The position numbers were made by a program, and so were the translations under genes. From Blautia glucerasea (GTDB taxonomy: Bacteria > Bacillota > Clostridia > Lachnospirales > Lachnospiraceae), in assembly GCF_020537505.1 (NCBI RefSeq), contig NZ_JAJBMO010000031.1:1-37258 (forward strand): a DNA stretch of 37,258 bases, in the 5' to 3' direction. Positions 7,131 through 14,879 of this stretch are shown here, one piece after another; position 1 is the stretch's first letter; every line of letters begins with the position of its first letter. The notes under the pieces were generated by a model, which did no database searches, had not been told where the DNA came from, and worked only from the letters and a program-made list of their open reading frames with translations.

Positions 7131-7604
7131 ATGAAAGAATTGAAAAAATATTTCAGCAGAAAAAGTAACTTCAGTTTGAAAGAACGTTTCAATATGATGG
7201 TGACTTTGCTGACCTGTTTTTTCACAGGAGTGCTGGGAGAAAATGGGAAGGCTTTGCAGAGAGTAAAGGGACTGGAATGTGGACAGGCTGGGACTATAAG
7301 AGGGTGGCTGGCGGCCCTGACCGGCTGGATAGTAAGCGGATATAGAATTGGCGAAGTGGCTGGAAAAATTATGCCAGGAAGATTTTTACAGAGAAATGTG
7401 ATGAAAAAAATGCATGTGCAGGGTGATGGACAGGCTCTTGTGGATGGAGCGGGGATGCGCGGAAAAAGAGGAAACCGGATACGGGATGTTTCACATGAGA
7501 AAGGACTGCCTTGCATTGGGCGAAGCATGTGCAGAGGCAGTCCGGGGTGGGAAGCTGTGAAATGTAGCTTTTGTTGTGCGTTGAAAATTATTTTCCAAAG
7601 TTAA
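7131..7604 (+). CDS. Hypothetical small basic protein
   Basis: A 157-codon frame beginning MKELKKYFSRKSNF. It is preceded by AAGGAGG at 7118-7124, seven bases from the ATG, which is the main support. Residues about 22-36 are mildly hydrophobic. The protein is rich in Lys, Arg and Gly and matches no family I know. The last 17 bases overlap the 3' end of the convergent metallophosphoesterase gene, and the C-terminal half looks compositionally unlike a folded domain. It may be a truncated or decaying gene whose true 5' part is only the first 90 codons or so. Confidence 0.4.
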   Translation: MKELKKYFSRKSNFSLKERFNMMVTLLTCFFTGVLGENGKALQRVKGLECGQAGTIRGWLAALTGWIVSGYRIGEVAGKIMPGRFLQRNVMKKMHVQGDGQALVDGAGMRGKRGNRIRDVSHEKGLPCIGRSMCRGSPGWEAVKCSFCCALKIIFQS

Positions 7605-8778
7605 TCGTAATCGGACAGATTTCGCTGTCGGTGCCTACTCTCATGCTTGGGCCCCAGATTCCGGCTCCGGATGTGACGATATTGTGCAGATTACCTTTTT
7701 GAAGGTAGCCACAGGAATTTTCCCAGAATAAATGGATGATGAGATTTCCGGGGAAAATCTGGCCGTCATGGGTGTGACCGCAAAGATCAAGATCAACGCC
7801 GGCAGCAGCGGTTTCTTCCAGCTCTTTTGGCTGGTGATCAATAAAAATAATTGGCTTGCTCTGGTCCAGAGAATTTGTGAGCTGGGCTGGAGTTTGTCGG
7901 GAGCCTTCTACCTTTTCACAGCGGGAGGCGTCCCGGCGGCCGACAATATAAAATTTGTTATCGATCAGAACGGATTCATCGTCTAGCAGGTGGATGCCTG
8001 CGTCTGTAAGAAATTCTTCCATTCTGGGATCGTTGCAATCCTCTTCTTTTCCATTAAAGGTAAAGCCTGCAAGAATCGGCTCGTTGAGGTCATGGTTGCC
8101 CCAGCAGGCGTAAACACCGTATTTGGATTTTATACCCTTCAGGATTTTCTTTAACTCATCTGGTCTGGAAATGGCGTCGTATTCGTTATCGAAAATATCT
8201 CCGGCGATACAGACTACATCTGCATTTTCGGCGTTGATCTTTTTCACAATCCGTCTGGCCTGGGCGGTTCCCATGCTGTAGCCAAAATGGGTGTCAGCCA
8301 GGAGAACAACCTTTAGGGAATCCATGCTGTCCACTGCTTTTGCAACAGTTACCTCATAGGGTGTGGCCTTCACATGAGAGACGTGAAGGATTCCGTAGAC
8401 ACTGAGGCTGATGATCAGTATGGTACAGATCAGGCCGGTGATCACGAAGGTGCTGCGCTGTCCGATAAATGGGGCGTGGAATATGTATTTCAAAATCAGT
8501 CGGCCAAGGTCAACAACGGCAATTACCATAAGAATATAAAGAAAGGTGCCGAGAAAATAGTTGCCGATATGCTTCAAAACGCGGTGTAGTGCGGCGGGCT
8601 TTTTGATCAGAAAGCCAGTGAGCAGGGCAGTTGATAATATTATGTAAACTCCTACAAAGGTGATGCGGAATGCCATTGTCTGAAAAAGTCTGTGGCAGGT
8701 GCCCATCCAATGAATCATCCATTGGACTACGTAAAAGTTGATCAGGATGTACAGGGGCGCGAGGAATAATGCAGCCAT
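7588..8778 (-). CDS. Membrane-anchored metallophosphoesterase (YkuE-like)
   Basis: A 396-residue protein. The N-terminal about 135 residues contain four hydrophobic segments (near 3-25, 40-58, 75-98 and 110-132). The calcineurin-like phosphoesterase domain follows with all metal motifs: ADTHFG (Asp162, His164), GDIFDN (Asp194), GNHD (227-230), IDHQP, and GHTHDGQ. These coordinate a dinuclear metal centre. The related YkuE family acts on lipid or cell-wall phosphoesters; the substrate here is not deducible. AAGGAGG complementary to 8785-8791 supports the start at 8778. The gene is transcribed divergently from spoIID. Confidence 0.9.
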   Translation of the reverse strand: MAALFLAPLYILINFYVVQWMIHWMGTCHRLFQTMAFRITFVGVYIILSTALLTGFLIKKPAALHRVLKHIGNYFLGTFLYILMVIAVVDLGRLILKYIFHAPFIGQRSTFVITGLICTILIISLSVYGILHVSHVKATPYEVTVAKAVDSMDSLKVVLLADTHFGYSMGTAQARRIVKKINAENADVVCIAGDIFDNEYDAISRPDELKKILKGIKSKYGVYACWGNHDLNEPILAGFTFNGKEEDCNDPRMEEFLTDAGIHLLDDESVLIDNKFYIVGRRDASRCEKVEGSRQTPAQLTNSLDQSKPIIFIDHQPKELEETAAAGVDLDLCGHTHDGQIFPGNLIIHLFWENSCGYLQKGNLHNIVTSGAGIWGPSMRVGTDSEICPITINFGK

Positions 8779-8942
8779 AGGAAACCTCCTTTTAGATGAT
8801 AAAGGCTTGCGAAATAATGGCTACAGTATACTACGGTTAATAAGTTTTTGCAATTGGACATATAATAGGGAGAAAAGGTTGCTGGGACGTGTCGTTTATT
8901 AGAATGGATGTGGGAGATAAGCGGCAATGGCGGGAGTGCTGT

Positions 8943-9773
8943 ATGAGAAAATGGTTTCGGAGATTTGGGACTTCGGGCTTTTTTATTCCGTTTATTTTAT
9001 TATTGCCTTATGTGTGTACAATTGTTCTGAATGGTGCGGATAAAGCACTTTTGCTGCATTCGCCTGAGGTGGAGGAACTGGTTCCGCTGGTGCTTGTGGC
9101 ACAGCTGAAAGGGGATTATGAGGACGAGGCGGTAAAGGCGCAGGCGGTGATTGCCAGGTCGGAGGTGTACAGGAGGCTGGAGGCTGGAGAAAATGAAGGG
9201 GAGATTTGTGGGAAAATCGGTTTTGGGAAGCTGCTTGGTATGGCGGATAAATTACAGCAATATAGTGTCGCAGCAGAGGCAACGGCGGGGCAGGTGCTTA
9301 CTTATAATGGAGAGCTGAAGCTGGTTCCGTATCACGAGGTTAGCAACGGCAAAACCAGGGACGGGGAAGAGGTTTTTCACAGTGGGGAATACGCTTATCT
9401 GAAATCTGTGGACAGCAGTCAGGACAAGGAGTCACCTGATTATGTAAACAGTACATATGTGGCTGCCAGCCAGTTCCCGGCGAAGCTGGTGATCAAAAAA
9501 AGGGACAGTGCAGGTTATATCACAGCGCTGACAGCAGATGAAAGCTGGATTGAGGGGGAAACCTTCCGCCAGGGGATGCATCTGGCTTCGGCGGATTTTT
9601 CCGTACAGAAAATGGGAAAAATGGTGCGGTTTTTGTGCAAAGGGAAAGGGCATGGGCTGGGCTTTTCCCAGTATGGGGGAAATGAGATGGCGAAGGAAGG
9701 GTGCAGATGGGAAGAAATTCTGGAGGCTTATTTTCCAGAGATGGAGGTCACGGAGGTGGAGAGTCTGAAATGA
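8943..9773 (+). CDS. spoIID: SpoIID-like peptidoglycan lytic transglycosylase
   Basis: A 276-residue protein with an N-terminal membrane anchor (about residues 8-32, GFFIPFILLLPYVCTIVLNG) and a SpoIID/LytB domain: EDEAVKAQAVIARSEVYRR near 60-80, the substrate-site segment YHEVSNGKTRDGEEVF, and the C-terminal signature GKGHGLGFSQYGGNEMAKEG. SpoIID cleaves denuded glycan strands and, with SpoIIM and SpoIIP, drives engulfment in the mother cell. The start at 8943 follows GGGAG at 8932-8936; in-frame ATG and other codons upstream lack a good site. A CATATAAT at about 8857-8864 could be part of a sporulation-sigma -10 element. spoIIQ lies 1.7 kb away. Confidence 0.88.
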   Translation: MRKWFRRFGTSGFFIPFILLLPYVCTIVLNGADKALLLHSPEVEELVPLVLVAQLKGDYEDEAVKAQAVIARSEVYRRLEAGENEGEICGKIGFGKLLGMADKLQQYSVAAEATAGQVLTYNGELKLVPYHEVSNGKTRDGEEVFHSGEYAYLKSVDSSQDKESPDYVNSTYVAASQFPAKLVIKKRDSAGYITALTADESWIEGETFRQGMHLASADFSVQKMGKMVRFLCKGKGHGLGFSQYGGNEMAKEGCRWEEILEAYFPEMEVTEVESLK

Positions 9774-9970
9774 GGAAAAATGCCTTGATGTATCATTGAG
9801 ATCGGAAAAAATAGAAAAGTTGCTGTTTATTATGTTTATAGTAATGCAGTTTGTGTTTGGGTGCTAATGGAATTCTAGGTTTTGTGAATGACAGTAAATA
9901 TAAATTACTTTTATTATAAAACTTTTATAAAACCCCTTGCAAATTTTGAAAAAAGTGTTATAGTTATCAC

Positions 9971-10011
9971 ATACTTGATTACATAGTAATAAAAACTATA
10001 TAATCAAGTAT
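9971..10011 (+). promoter_or_regulatory. Dyad overlapping a promoter upstream of the hlyIII-like gene
   Basis: A 17-bp inverted repeat (9971-9987 with 9995-10011, one mismatch) built on ATACTTGATTA. It contains TTGATT (9975-9980) and TATAAT (9999-10004) at 18-bp spacing. A second possible promoter, TTGCAA...TATAGT, lies just upstream near 9938-9965. The dyad could be an operator or an RNA hairpin. The rest of 9774-10126 holds no gene. Confidence 0.55.
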
Positions 10012-10126
10012 ATAAAACGAAATAAATGCGAAGAAGTATTTGGAGAAAGCAGAGAAATCATAAATGCTTTCGGCAGGAAAATGGCGTTTAGGAAATGTTT
10101 TCGAAGATTTTGCAGGAGGTGCGATC

Positions 10127-10786
10127 ATGAAGTTTAAATTAAAAGATCCGGGAAGTGCGATTACACATGGGATTGCGTTTCTTTTGGCAGCAGTTGGCGC
10201 GGCGCCTTTGTTGATCCGGTCATCGGTGTGGAACGATCATATTCATATTTTGGCGCTGAGCGTTTTTATTCTTACCATGATGCTGCTTTATGCGGCAAGT
10301 ACCCTTTATCATTCGGTTGATTCTACGGCGAAGGTGAACCGCAGGCTGAAGAAGCTGGATCATATGATGATCTTTGTTATGATCGCTGGAAGCTATACAC
10401 CAGTGTGCCTGATCGTGCTTCACAATAAGATCGGCTATGTTCTTTGTGCACTTGTGTGGGCGACGGCCATTTTGGGAATCGTGTTTAAGGCATTCTGGGT
10501 GACCTGCCCGAAATGGATTTCGTCGGTGTTGTATATTGGAATGGGCTGGCTGTGTGTGCTGGCATTTGTTCCTATTATCCATGCGCTGCCGAAGGCTGGA
10601 TTTGGATGGCTGCTGGCAGGGGGGATTATTTATACCATTGGGGGCGTGATTTATGCGCTGAAGCTTCCAATTTTCAATGCAAAGCATAAGAACTTTGGGT
10701 CACATGAGATTTTCCATGTATTTATTATGTTGGGAAGCTTGTGCCACTTTATTGTGATGTATTGCTTTGTGGCGAGGATGCCGTAG
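10127..10786 (+). CDS. Hemolysin III / PAQR family membrane protein
   Basis: A 219-residue protein with seven predicted membrane segments. It shows the family's conserved residues: SAITHGIAFLLAAVG near the N-terminus, the metal-site Ser/His segment STLYHSVD, the LKKLDHMMIFVMIAGSYTP loop, and the C-terminal GSHEIFHVFIMLGSLCHF His motif. The family (YqfA/HlyIII, related to PAQR receptors) is a membrane hydrolase-like group; haemolysis is a historical name. AGGAGGT at 10114-10120 decides the start at 10127 over an ATG 63 bp upstream. It is followed by its own terminator and is monocistronic. Confidence 0.9.
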   Translation: MKFKLKDPGSAITHGIAFLLAAVGAAPLLIRSSVWNDHIHILALSVFILTMMLLYAASTLYHSVDSTAKVNRRLKKLDHMMIFVMIAGSYTPVCLIVLHNKIGYVLCALVWATAILGIVFKAFWVTCPKWISSVLYIGMGWLCVLAFVPIIHALPKAGFGWLLAGGIIYTIGGVIYALKLPIFNAKHKNFGSHEIFHVFIMLGSLCHFIVMYCFVARMP

Positions 10787-10807
10787 CGCGAAGCTATGGC
10801 TTCTTTT
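10780..10807 (+). terminator. Terminator of the hlyIII-like gene
   Basis: GCCGTAGC pairs with GCTATGGC (one G:T) across a short GCGAA loop, followed by TTCTTTT. It overlaps the stop codon of the gene. Confidence 0.7.
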
Positions 10808-11049
10808 CAAAAGTCCATCAAAGCCAGTTTTTTAGCTCTGGTTAGCTGTTTGATGGCGTATTCCCGGCTCATGGCTTCTTCTTTGGTGGCGTAGCCTTCG
10901 TAGTAGACCAGGGTGACTGGGCGTTTGGTTTTGGTGTATTTGGCACCGGTTTTGCCACTGTTGTGGGCTTTCAGGCGCTTTTCCAGACAGTTTGTCCATC
11001 CGGTATAAAGGGTGCCGTCGGCGCACTGGACGATGTAGGTGTAGTTCAT
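10807..11049 (-). CDS. GIY-YIG endonuclease-like protein (UPF0213/YhbQ type)
   Basis: An 80-residue single-domain GIY-YIG protein. It starts MNYTYIVQCADGTLYTGWTN (TYIV/LYTGW replace GIY/YIG), then KRLKAHNSGKTGAKYTKTKRP with the conserved Arg and Tyr, then YYEGYATKEEAMSREYAIKQL with the catalytic Glu and Asn/Lys region. The length is normal for the stand-alone family. Its role is unknown; relatives are suspected DNA-repair nucleases. The start at 11049 is supported by AAGGAG complementary to about 11055-11060. Convergent with the hlyIII-like gene. Confidence 0.9.
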   Translation of the reverse strand: MNYTYIVQCADGTLYTGWTNCLEKRLKAHNSGKTGAKYTKTKRPVTLVYYEGYATKEEAMSREYAIKQLTRAKKLALMDF

Positions 11050-11097
11050 GGGACTCCTTTTTTCTGAAAGTGAAATAAATTTTAAATGGAAAAACAT

Positions 11098-11336
11098 TAA
11101 ATGCTAAAACAATTACATGATCTCAAGGTAAGCAGCATTCATTTGTTTTTATTGCTTTAGGAACCAAATAAAGGTCTATGTAAAGGAGTATCGTCATGCT
11201 GTTAACTGGCAGACAATGCTCCTTATTTTTATAAAAAGCAATCGGTAAGCTGGTATATTATTTGCAGTCCGAGGAAGGCTTATGTGTCAGGAGGATTATC
11301 ATGACAGTTTCTGGTTCCTTAGAGCCTGTCGGACTG
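11098..11336. other. Intergenic stretch with inverted repeats and two tiny RBS-preceded ORFs
   Basis: No conventional gene. CAGTCCGA (11265-11272) pairs with TCGGACTG (11329-11336) and AGGCT/AGCCT pairs inside it. AGGAACCA (11159) is complementary to TGGTTCCT (11312). On the plus strand AAAGGAG precedes a 12-codon ORF at 11196 and AGGAGG precedes a 16-codon ORF at 11301. An unrecognised structured RNA is possible, but no family fits. Confidence 0.3.
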
Positions 11337-11386
11337 GAAAAAAGCAGGTAGGACATAGGCACCGACTGCGGATTTTCCCACCTGCT
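11337..11386 (-). terminator. Terminator of spoIIQ
   Basis: Read on the minus strand, AGCAGGTGGG ... CCTACCTGCT followed by TTTTTTCC. It lies about 85 bp past the spoIIQ stop codon. Confidence 0.7.
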
Positions 11387-11471
11387 ATATTATACGTTGT
11401 TTTTTTACTTTTGTGAATGCTAATATTGGGTGAAGAAAAAGCCTGCAATGCACAAAAAGCGTGAAGTTTTT

Positions 11472-12245
11472 TTACGGCAGATAGGTGATCGGATCGATCG
11501 GCTCGCCGTCTTTTTTCATGGCGAAATACAGGTTGCTGCCTTCTTCACTGTAGTATTTGGTTGGTGCGGCAACGTAGCCAATGATGGAGCCTTTGGTGAT
11601 GGTGTCGCCTTTGGCAACGTCCAGATCAGTGAGCTGGCCGTAGATTGCCTGGTAGCCGTTTCCCAGCTCCATGGTGACAGTAGTGCCGGTTTCAGCGTCA
11701 TTTTCGATAGAATATACGGTTCCGTTTACCGCGGAAACTACAGGGGCACCTTCCACGGCCTGTACAGAAATTGCCGGGCTCAGTTTATACTGGTCCAGGG
11801 TTGGAAAGTAAACGCTCTGGTCCATGCTGTAATCAATGAGAACATGTCCATTTACCGGCCACTCCATTAATGTATCCTCGGAAAAGTTGACTTCCGGTCC
11901 CTTGTGCAGGGAAACCTGGGCGTTTACGCTGGTGCTTTCTCCGATATCAGAGGAGTTTAAGGCTGCATCACTGATCAGGGATTCACTGTCCAGAAGTCCG
12001 GTATCGGAGGCTTCATTCATATCTGCTTCTACCAGATTGGTTCCAGTTTCTGTGAGTGTGTCAGTACCCTGGGAAAGAGAGTCGCCAGCATCTGCGATGT
12101 CATTTTCCTTGGTACTTTCCAATGGAAGCACCTCCTGAATATGTTCTGATTTGTTGGCAACCTGGTAGGCGGTGACTCCAAGAACTGCCATAACTGCAAG
12201 GAGCGCGCCGTTGAAAATAAATTTTACTGTTCTGTTTTTCCTCAT
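11472..12245 (-). CDS. spoIIQ: SpoIIQ-like M23-fold engulfment protein (catalytic residues absent)
   Basis: A 257-residue protein with one N-terminal membrane anchor (about 9-27) and an Asp/Ser/Glu-rich stalk (about 40-110). A LytM/M23 fold occupies about 125-257 (ISVQAVEGAPVVSAVNGTVYSI, then MELGNGYQAIYGQLTDL, then GSNLYFAMKKDGEPIDPITYLP). SpoIIQ sits in the forespore membrane and pairs with SpoIIIAH across the septum. The peptidase zinc ligands are gone: YGQL replaces the usual Y-x-H-L and SNLYF replaces HLHF. The protein is therefore probably a structural pseudo-enzyme. The start at 12245 has AGAGGTG upstream. Expected to be forespore-expressed, but I cannot define its promoter with confidence. 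Confidence 0.85.
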   Translation of the reverse strand: MRKNRTVKFIFNGALLAVMAVLGVTAYQVANKSEHIQEVLPLESTKENDIADAGDSLSQGTDTLTETGTNLVEADMNEASDTGLLDSESLISDAALNSSDIGESTSVNAQVSLHKGPEVNFSEDTLMEWPVNGHVLIDYSMDQSVYFPTLDQYKLSPAISVQAVEGAPVVSAVNGTVYSIENDAETGTTVTMELGNGYQAIYGQLTDLDVAKGDTITKGSIIGYVAAPTKYYSEEGSNLYFAMKKDGEPIDPITYLP

Positions 12246-12555
12246 ATTCTTTTCACCTCTACATACATTCTGTTCACAGCTGTTGTATTGTCTGTATTTA
12301 TAGGGTGTCCAGAATACGGGACATTATTCATTATTTGCTGAAATTGGATAAAAATTAAATTGGTGGCGCTTAGATACGCTACATGTTATAATAAACGAAA
12401 ATGTGTGTGCGGCGATTGAGTTGCTTTCATTACACTTGAACGAAAATTAGTAAGTAGTATGAATGCGGAATTTGGTTCATTGTGAAGTGTGCTGTTGTAA
12501 AAATCGCGTACAATAAATGAGAATGTATTAAGAAATACTTTACAGGGGGTAGCTT
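12246..12555. other. Divergent intergenic region between spoIIQ and a hypothetical gene
   Basis: AT-rich, no gene. It must contain the two divergent promoters. TACAAT at about 12509-12514 is a possible plus-strand -10, but no good -35 fits at 17 bp. I see no clear repeat or RNA element. Confidence 0.4.
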
Positions 12556-12921
12556 GTGGTGAAGATTACAGAGGAGCTTTTGCAGAAAGCTGATCAGATT
12601 CTGAATTTTTCAGATGGAGTCATTATGCCGGATGGGGATTATATACTGATTGAGGAGAAAGGGCATCTTCAGACCATGATGGAGCTTTTGCCGTATCCGG
12701 AGAAAGAGATTTGGAAAATGATCCCGGAGAATGATTCGGCGCTGTTCTGGATGATCGAGAAGACGGGATGTGTGCTTACGGATTATAATTCTACGGTGGG
12801 CATGGCGATGACGCCAGAGCAGAAGGAGGTTTTTGATGCACTGGTGAAGCATGGTATTGTGTCGGCAGAGTATTTTGATATTACCAAGCAGAGGCAGAAG
12901 ATGCGGGAGCAGGGGAAGTAG
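12556..12921 (+). CDS. Conserved-looking hypothetical protein, 121 residues
   Basis: Begins with GTG (12556), directly followed by a second GTG; GGGGGT at 12545-12550 lies six to nine bases upstream. The protein is acidic and soluble: an N-terminal amphipathic helix (KITEELLQKADQILNF), then SDGVIMPDGDYILIEEKGH, PYPEKEIWKMIPENDSALFW and a helical C-terminus ending in charged KQRQKMREQGK. No membrane segment or known motif. It stands alone, with its own terminator, convergent with spoVT. Codon use and a clean frame make it a real gene. No function can be assigned. Confidence 0.7.
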   Translation: MVKITEELLQKADQILNFSDGVIMPDGDYILIEEKGHLQTMMELLPYPEKEIWKMIPENDSALFWMIEKTGCVLTDYNSTVGMAMTPEQKEVFDALVKHGIVSAEYFDITKQRQKMREQGK

Positions 12922-12983
12922 GGAAGATAGGCATCTGAAAAAAATAGAGCAGGATTGTTGCAGTGTATAAAGAATGAAATATG

Positions 12984-13047
12984 AAAACTGCTGTACCATT
13001 TATGGAATATTAAAGAGGATTCCCTAAATGATTACAGCAGTTTTTTA
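12984..13047 (+). terminator. Terminator of the hypothetical gene
   Basis: AAAACTGCTGTA (12984-12995) pairs with TACAGCAGTTTT (13033-13044), with further inner pairing ATTTA/TAAAT and GAAT/ATTC, then TTTTTTATTT. Confidence 0.85.
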
Positions 13048-13100
13048 TTTACATAAGCAACGAGCCAAAGTTCCCGCTTGCATAAGTGATTGGCAATTGT
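13045..13100. repeat. Dispersed GCCAAA/TTTGGC palindromic repeat, copy 2
   Basis: TTATTTAC, GAGCCAAA (from 13062) and TTGGC (13090-13094) align with 707-766. As there, it directly follows a long stem-loop and lies 3' of a minus-strand gene, here spoVT. Confidence 0.6.
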
Positions 13101-13141
13101 TCGAATAACAGGCAAAACAGGCAGAACGTGTTTTGGGGGAT

Positions 13142-13690
13142 TTACTGCTCCATCTGCCTGCCAAGGAATCCGGCGGCAGTCTGGGCCAGAAGCTTTTCAC
13201 TGGCGCCGAGAATGTCCCTGTCATTTTTTCCCATGAGGATGACGCTGCCAATGGCGTCACCTGCGGCGATAATAGGCTGGATGACCTGGGATGCGGCAGG
13301 GGCGGGCTGTTCGTCTACAACAGGGACTTTGCCCCGGTCTTTGGCACTAAGACATTTTGATTCCCGGTCATTGATGACGCCTTCCAGCTGGCTGCTGATC
13401 ATTTTTCCAATGAATTCCCCGCTTCCTGGACCGGCAGCAGCTACGACCTGGTCATGGTCGGTGATACAGGAAAGCATGCCGGTGGACTGGGAGAGGGATT
13501 CGGCGTATTCTTTTGCAAAAAGGCTGAGCTCTCCGATTGGGGAGTATTTTTTCAGGATGATCTCGCCTTCACGGTCGGTGAAGATTTCAAGTGGGGTGCC
13601 TTCTTTGATTCGCAGGGTCCGGCGGATTTCCTTTGGAATGACCACCCGGCCCAGATCGTCTATTCTTCTTACGATTCCTGTCGCTTTCAT
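13142..13690 (-). CDS. spoVT: Stage V sporulation protein T
   Basis: A 182-residue transcription factor. Residues 1-50 are an AbrB/SpoVT swapped-hairpin DNA-binding domain (ATGIVRRIDDLGRVVIPKEI, then RTLRIKEGTPLEIFTD). Residues about 55-180 form the GAF-like sensor domain of SpoVT. It is a forespore regulator acting downstream of sigma-G that tunes late spore genes. The length matches B. subtilis SpoVT (about 178). The start at 13690 is supported by AGGAGG complementary to 13700-13705. Confidence 0.93.
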   Translation of the reverse strand: MKATGIVRRIDDLGRVVIPKEIRRTLRIKEGTPLEIFTDREGEIILKKYSPIGELSLFAKEYAESLSQSTGMLSCITDHDQVVAAAGPGSGEFIGKMISSQLEGVINDRESKCLSAKDRGKVPVVDEQPAPAASQVIQPIIAAGDAIGSVILMGKNDRDILGASEKLLAQTAAGFLGRQMEQ

Positions 13691-13835
13691 TTATCTGTTC
13701 CTCCTGTACTTTTCGTTGGTTTCCATATTTTGTAGTGTATGGATAGTATGTGAAAATATGGGGGAATTATGCGCGAAAAGAGTGTAAGATTTAGCATTTA
13801 GTTGGCATACTTTTTCATATTTTCTCTTTTTCAGA

Positions 13836-14200
13836 ATTGAATATGCATCCCGAATCTGAAGTAAAGGAGAAACTTCTCGTTCAAAGGTTTCTTGTCCGGA
13901 AATGTTATCACTTACTCAGTTCTATATGCATAAGATCCAGCCAGGCCGCTGTTCATAGAGTAATCATCAAAAAGCTGGTCTTTATCAGAAATTTCTTTAT
14001 AGTATTCACAATACTCCCCAAAACTAAAAGGAAATACGTGGATTTCATCCACAAAAGGTAGTTTGTTTTTCCGGCTTGGTAATGTTCTTCTATATAGGTG
14101 TGCAATGCATGATATTCTTTGATTTTTTCATAGTCTAAGTCCATAAAGTCAATAAATATAATATTGAAAAAATTTATTTTTTGAAACTGTACATAGCAGA
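13836..14200 (-). pseudogene. Remnant of an AAA (DUF4143-type) ATP-binding protein
   Basis: Read leftwards from about 14200, the minus strand encodes pieces of a common Firmicute AAA_14/DUF4143 ATPase in different frames. First is FNIIFIDFMDLDYEKIKEYH, running on to YQAGKTNYL. Then, after an internal deletion and frameshift near 14055, FVDEIHVFPFSFGEYCEYY and GLAGSYAYRTE followed by a stop. Then, in a further frame, ETFEREVSPLLQIRDAYS. The P-loop half and most of the C-terminal domain are missing. The order of segments follows the intact family, so this is decay in place. It lies directly behind the niaR terminator. Confidence 0.75.
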
Positions 14201-14215
14201 TAAAGAGAAAACAGT

Positions 14216-14263
14216 GAAAAAAAGCGTTTATTTAATCCTACGCATGAGGATAAATAAACGCTT
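14216..14263 (-). terminator. Terminator of nadB-nadC-niaR
   Basis: On the minus strand AAGCGTTTATTTATCC (14263-14248) pairs with 14238-14222, one bulge, followed by a T run complementary to 14217-14223. Confidence 0.85.
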
Positions 14264-14293
14264 ATAATAAGTGTCTTATTCAAGAGAAGCTTT

Positions 14294-14842
14294 TTATTCC
14301 TGTCCGCCCCAGAAATCCACGGGTTCGTAGTCCTGTAATTTCGCCAGTAAGCCTTTCTGGTGGAGTTCTTCCTGGATGGCGTCCAGGATTTCTTCACTTT
14401 CGGCGTCGATGGTGTGGTAGTGGTAGCCAGAGGTTACGTTCTTCAGCAGGCTGGATTTTCCGGTGCTGATCTCTTCCATGTAGGCGCGGATGTCCCTGCG
14501 GGATTTGATTCCCATGTCAGCTTTCAGGACACCGTAAACCTTGTGGTAGACGAATACGTCGCGGACCTGTCCGCCGGCATCTACGATGGTGCTCAGCTCT
14601 TCTTCTACCTGGTCATCTGTGTGGTAGACCTTGAAAACTCTGGAATATTTCTTGTCCTCCTGGAGCAGATAGCCTTTGTTGGTGGAAAAAATAGTGGCTC
14701 CGTTGGCACGCAGGAGAGAAATATCCTGGACAATAATCTGGCGGCTGACGTCTAATTCCCTAGATAAAGTACCGCCGGAAACGGGACTATTGCTGGAGGA
14801 TAGGATATTCAAAAGCTGTTTTCTTCTTTCTTCACCTTTCAT
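14294..14842 (-). CDS. niaR: NiaR, nicotinate-responsive repressor of NAD synthesis
   Basis: A 182-residue regulator. An N-terminal winged helix (HTH_11, about 5-60: RKQLLNILSSSNSPVSGGTL, then SRELDVSRQIIVQDISLLRA) is followed by a 3H domain (about 75-175). The three His motifs are visible: VYHTDD/VYHKVYG and SGYHYHTIDAES. The 3H domain binds nicotinic acid with a metal; the holo-repressor shuts off nad genes. It is the third gene of nadB-nadC-niaR, 37 bp after nadC, so it probably autoregulates through the nadB promoter. Confidence 0.9.
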   Translation of the reverse strand: MKGEERRKQLLNILSSSNSPVSGGTLSRELDVSRQIIVQDISLLRANGATIFSTNKGYLLQEDKKYSRVFKVYHTDDQVEEELSTIVDAGGQVRDVFVYHKVYGVLKADMGIKSRRDIRAYMEEISTGKSSLLKNVTSGYHYHTIDAESEEILDAIQEELHQKGLLAKLQDYEPVDFWGGQE

Positions 14843-14879
14843 TCTTTCATCTCCTGTCTGCTGGTTTCTCGGTGGAAAG

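Noticed and set aside
11265..11336. SRP RNA or 6S RNA
   Set aside because: The conserved SRP tetraloop/asymmetric-loop sequence and the 6S open-complex mimic are not visible; pairing is short.
13837..14061. Plus-strand 74-codon frame
   Set aside because: It is antisense to the ATPase remnant, has no ribosome site, and the minus strand shows the recognisable family blocks.
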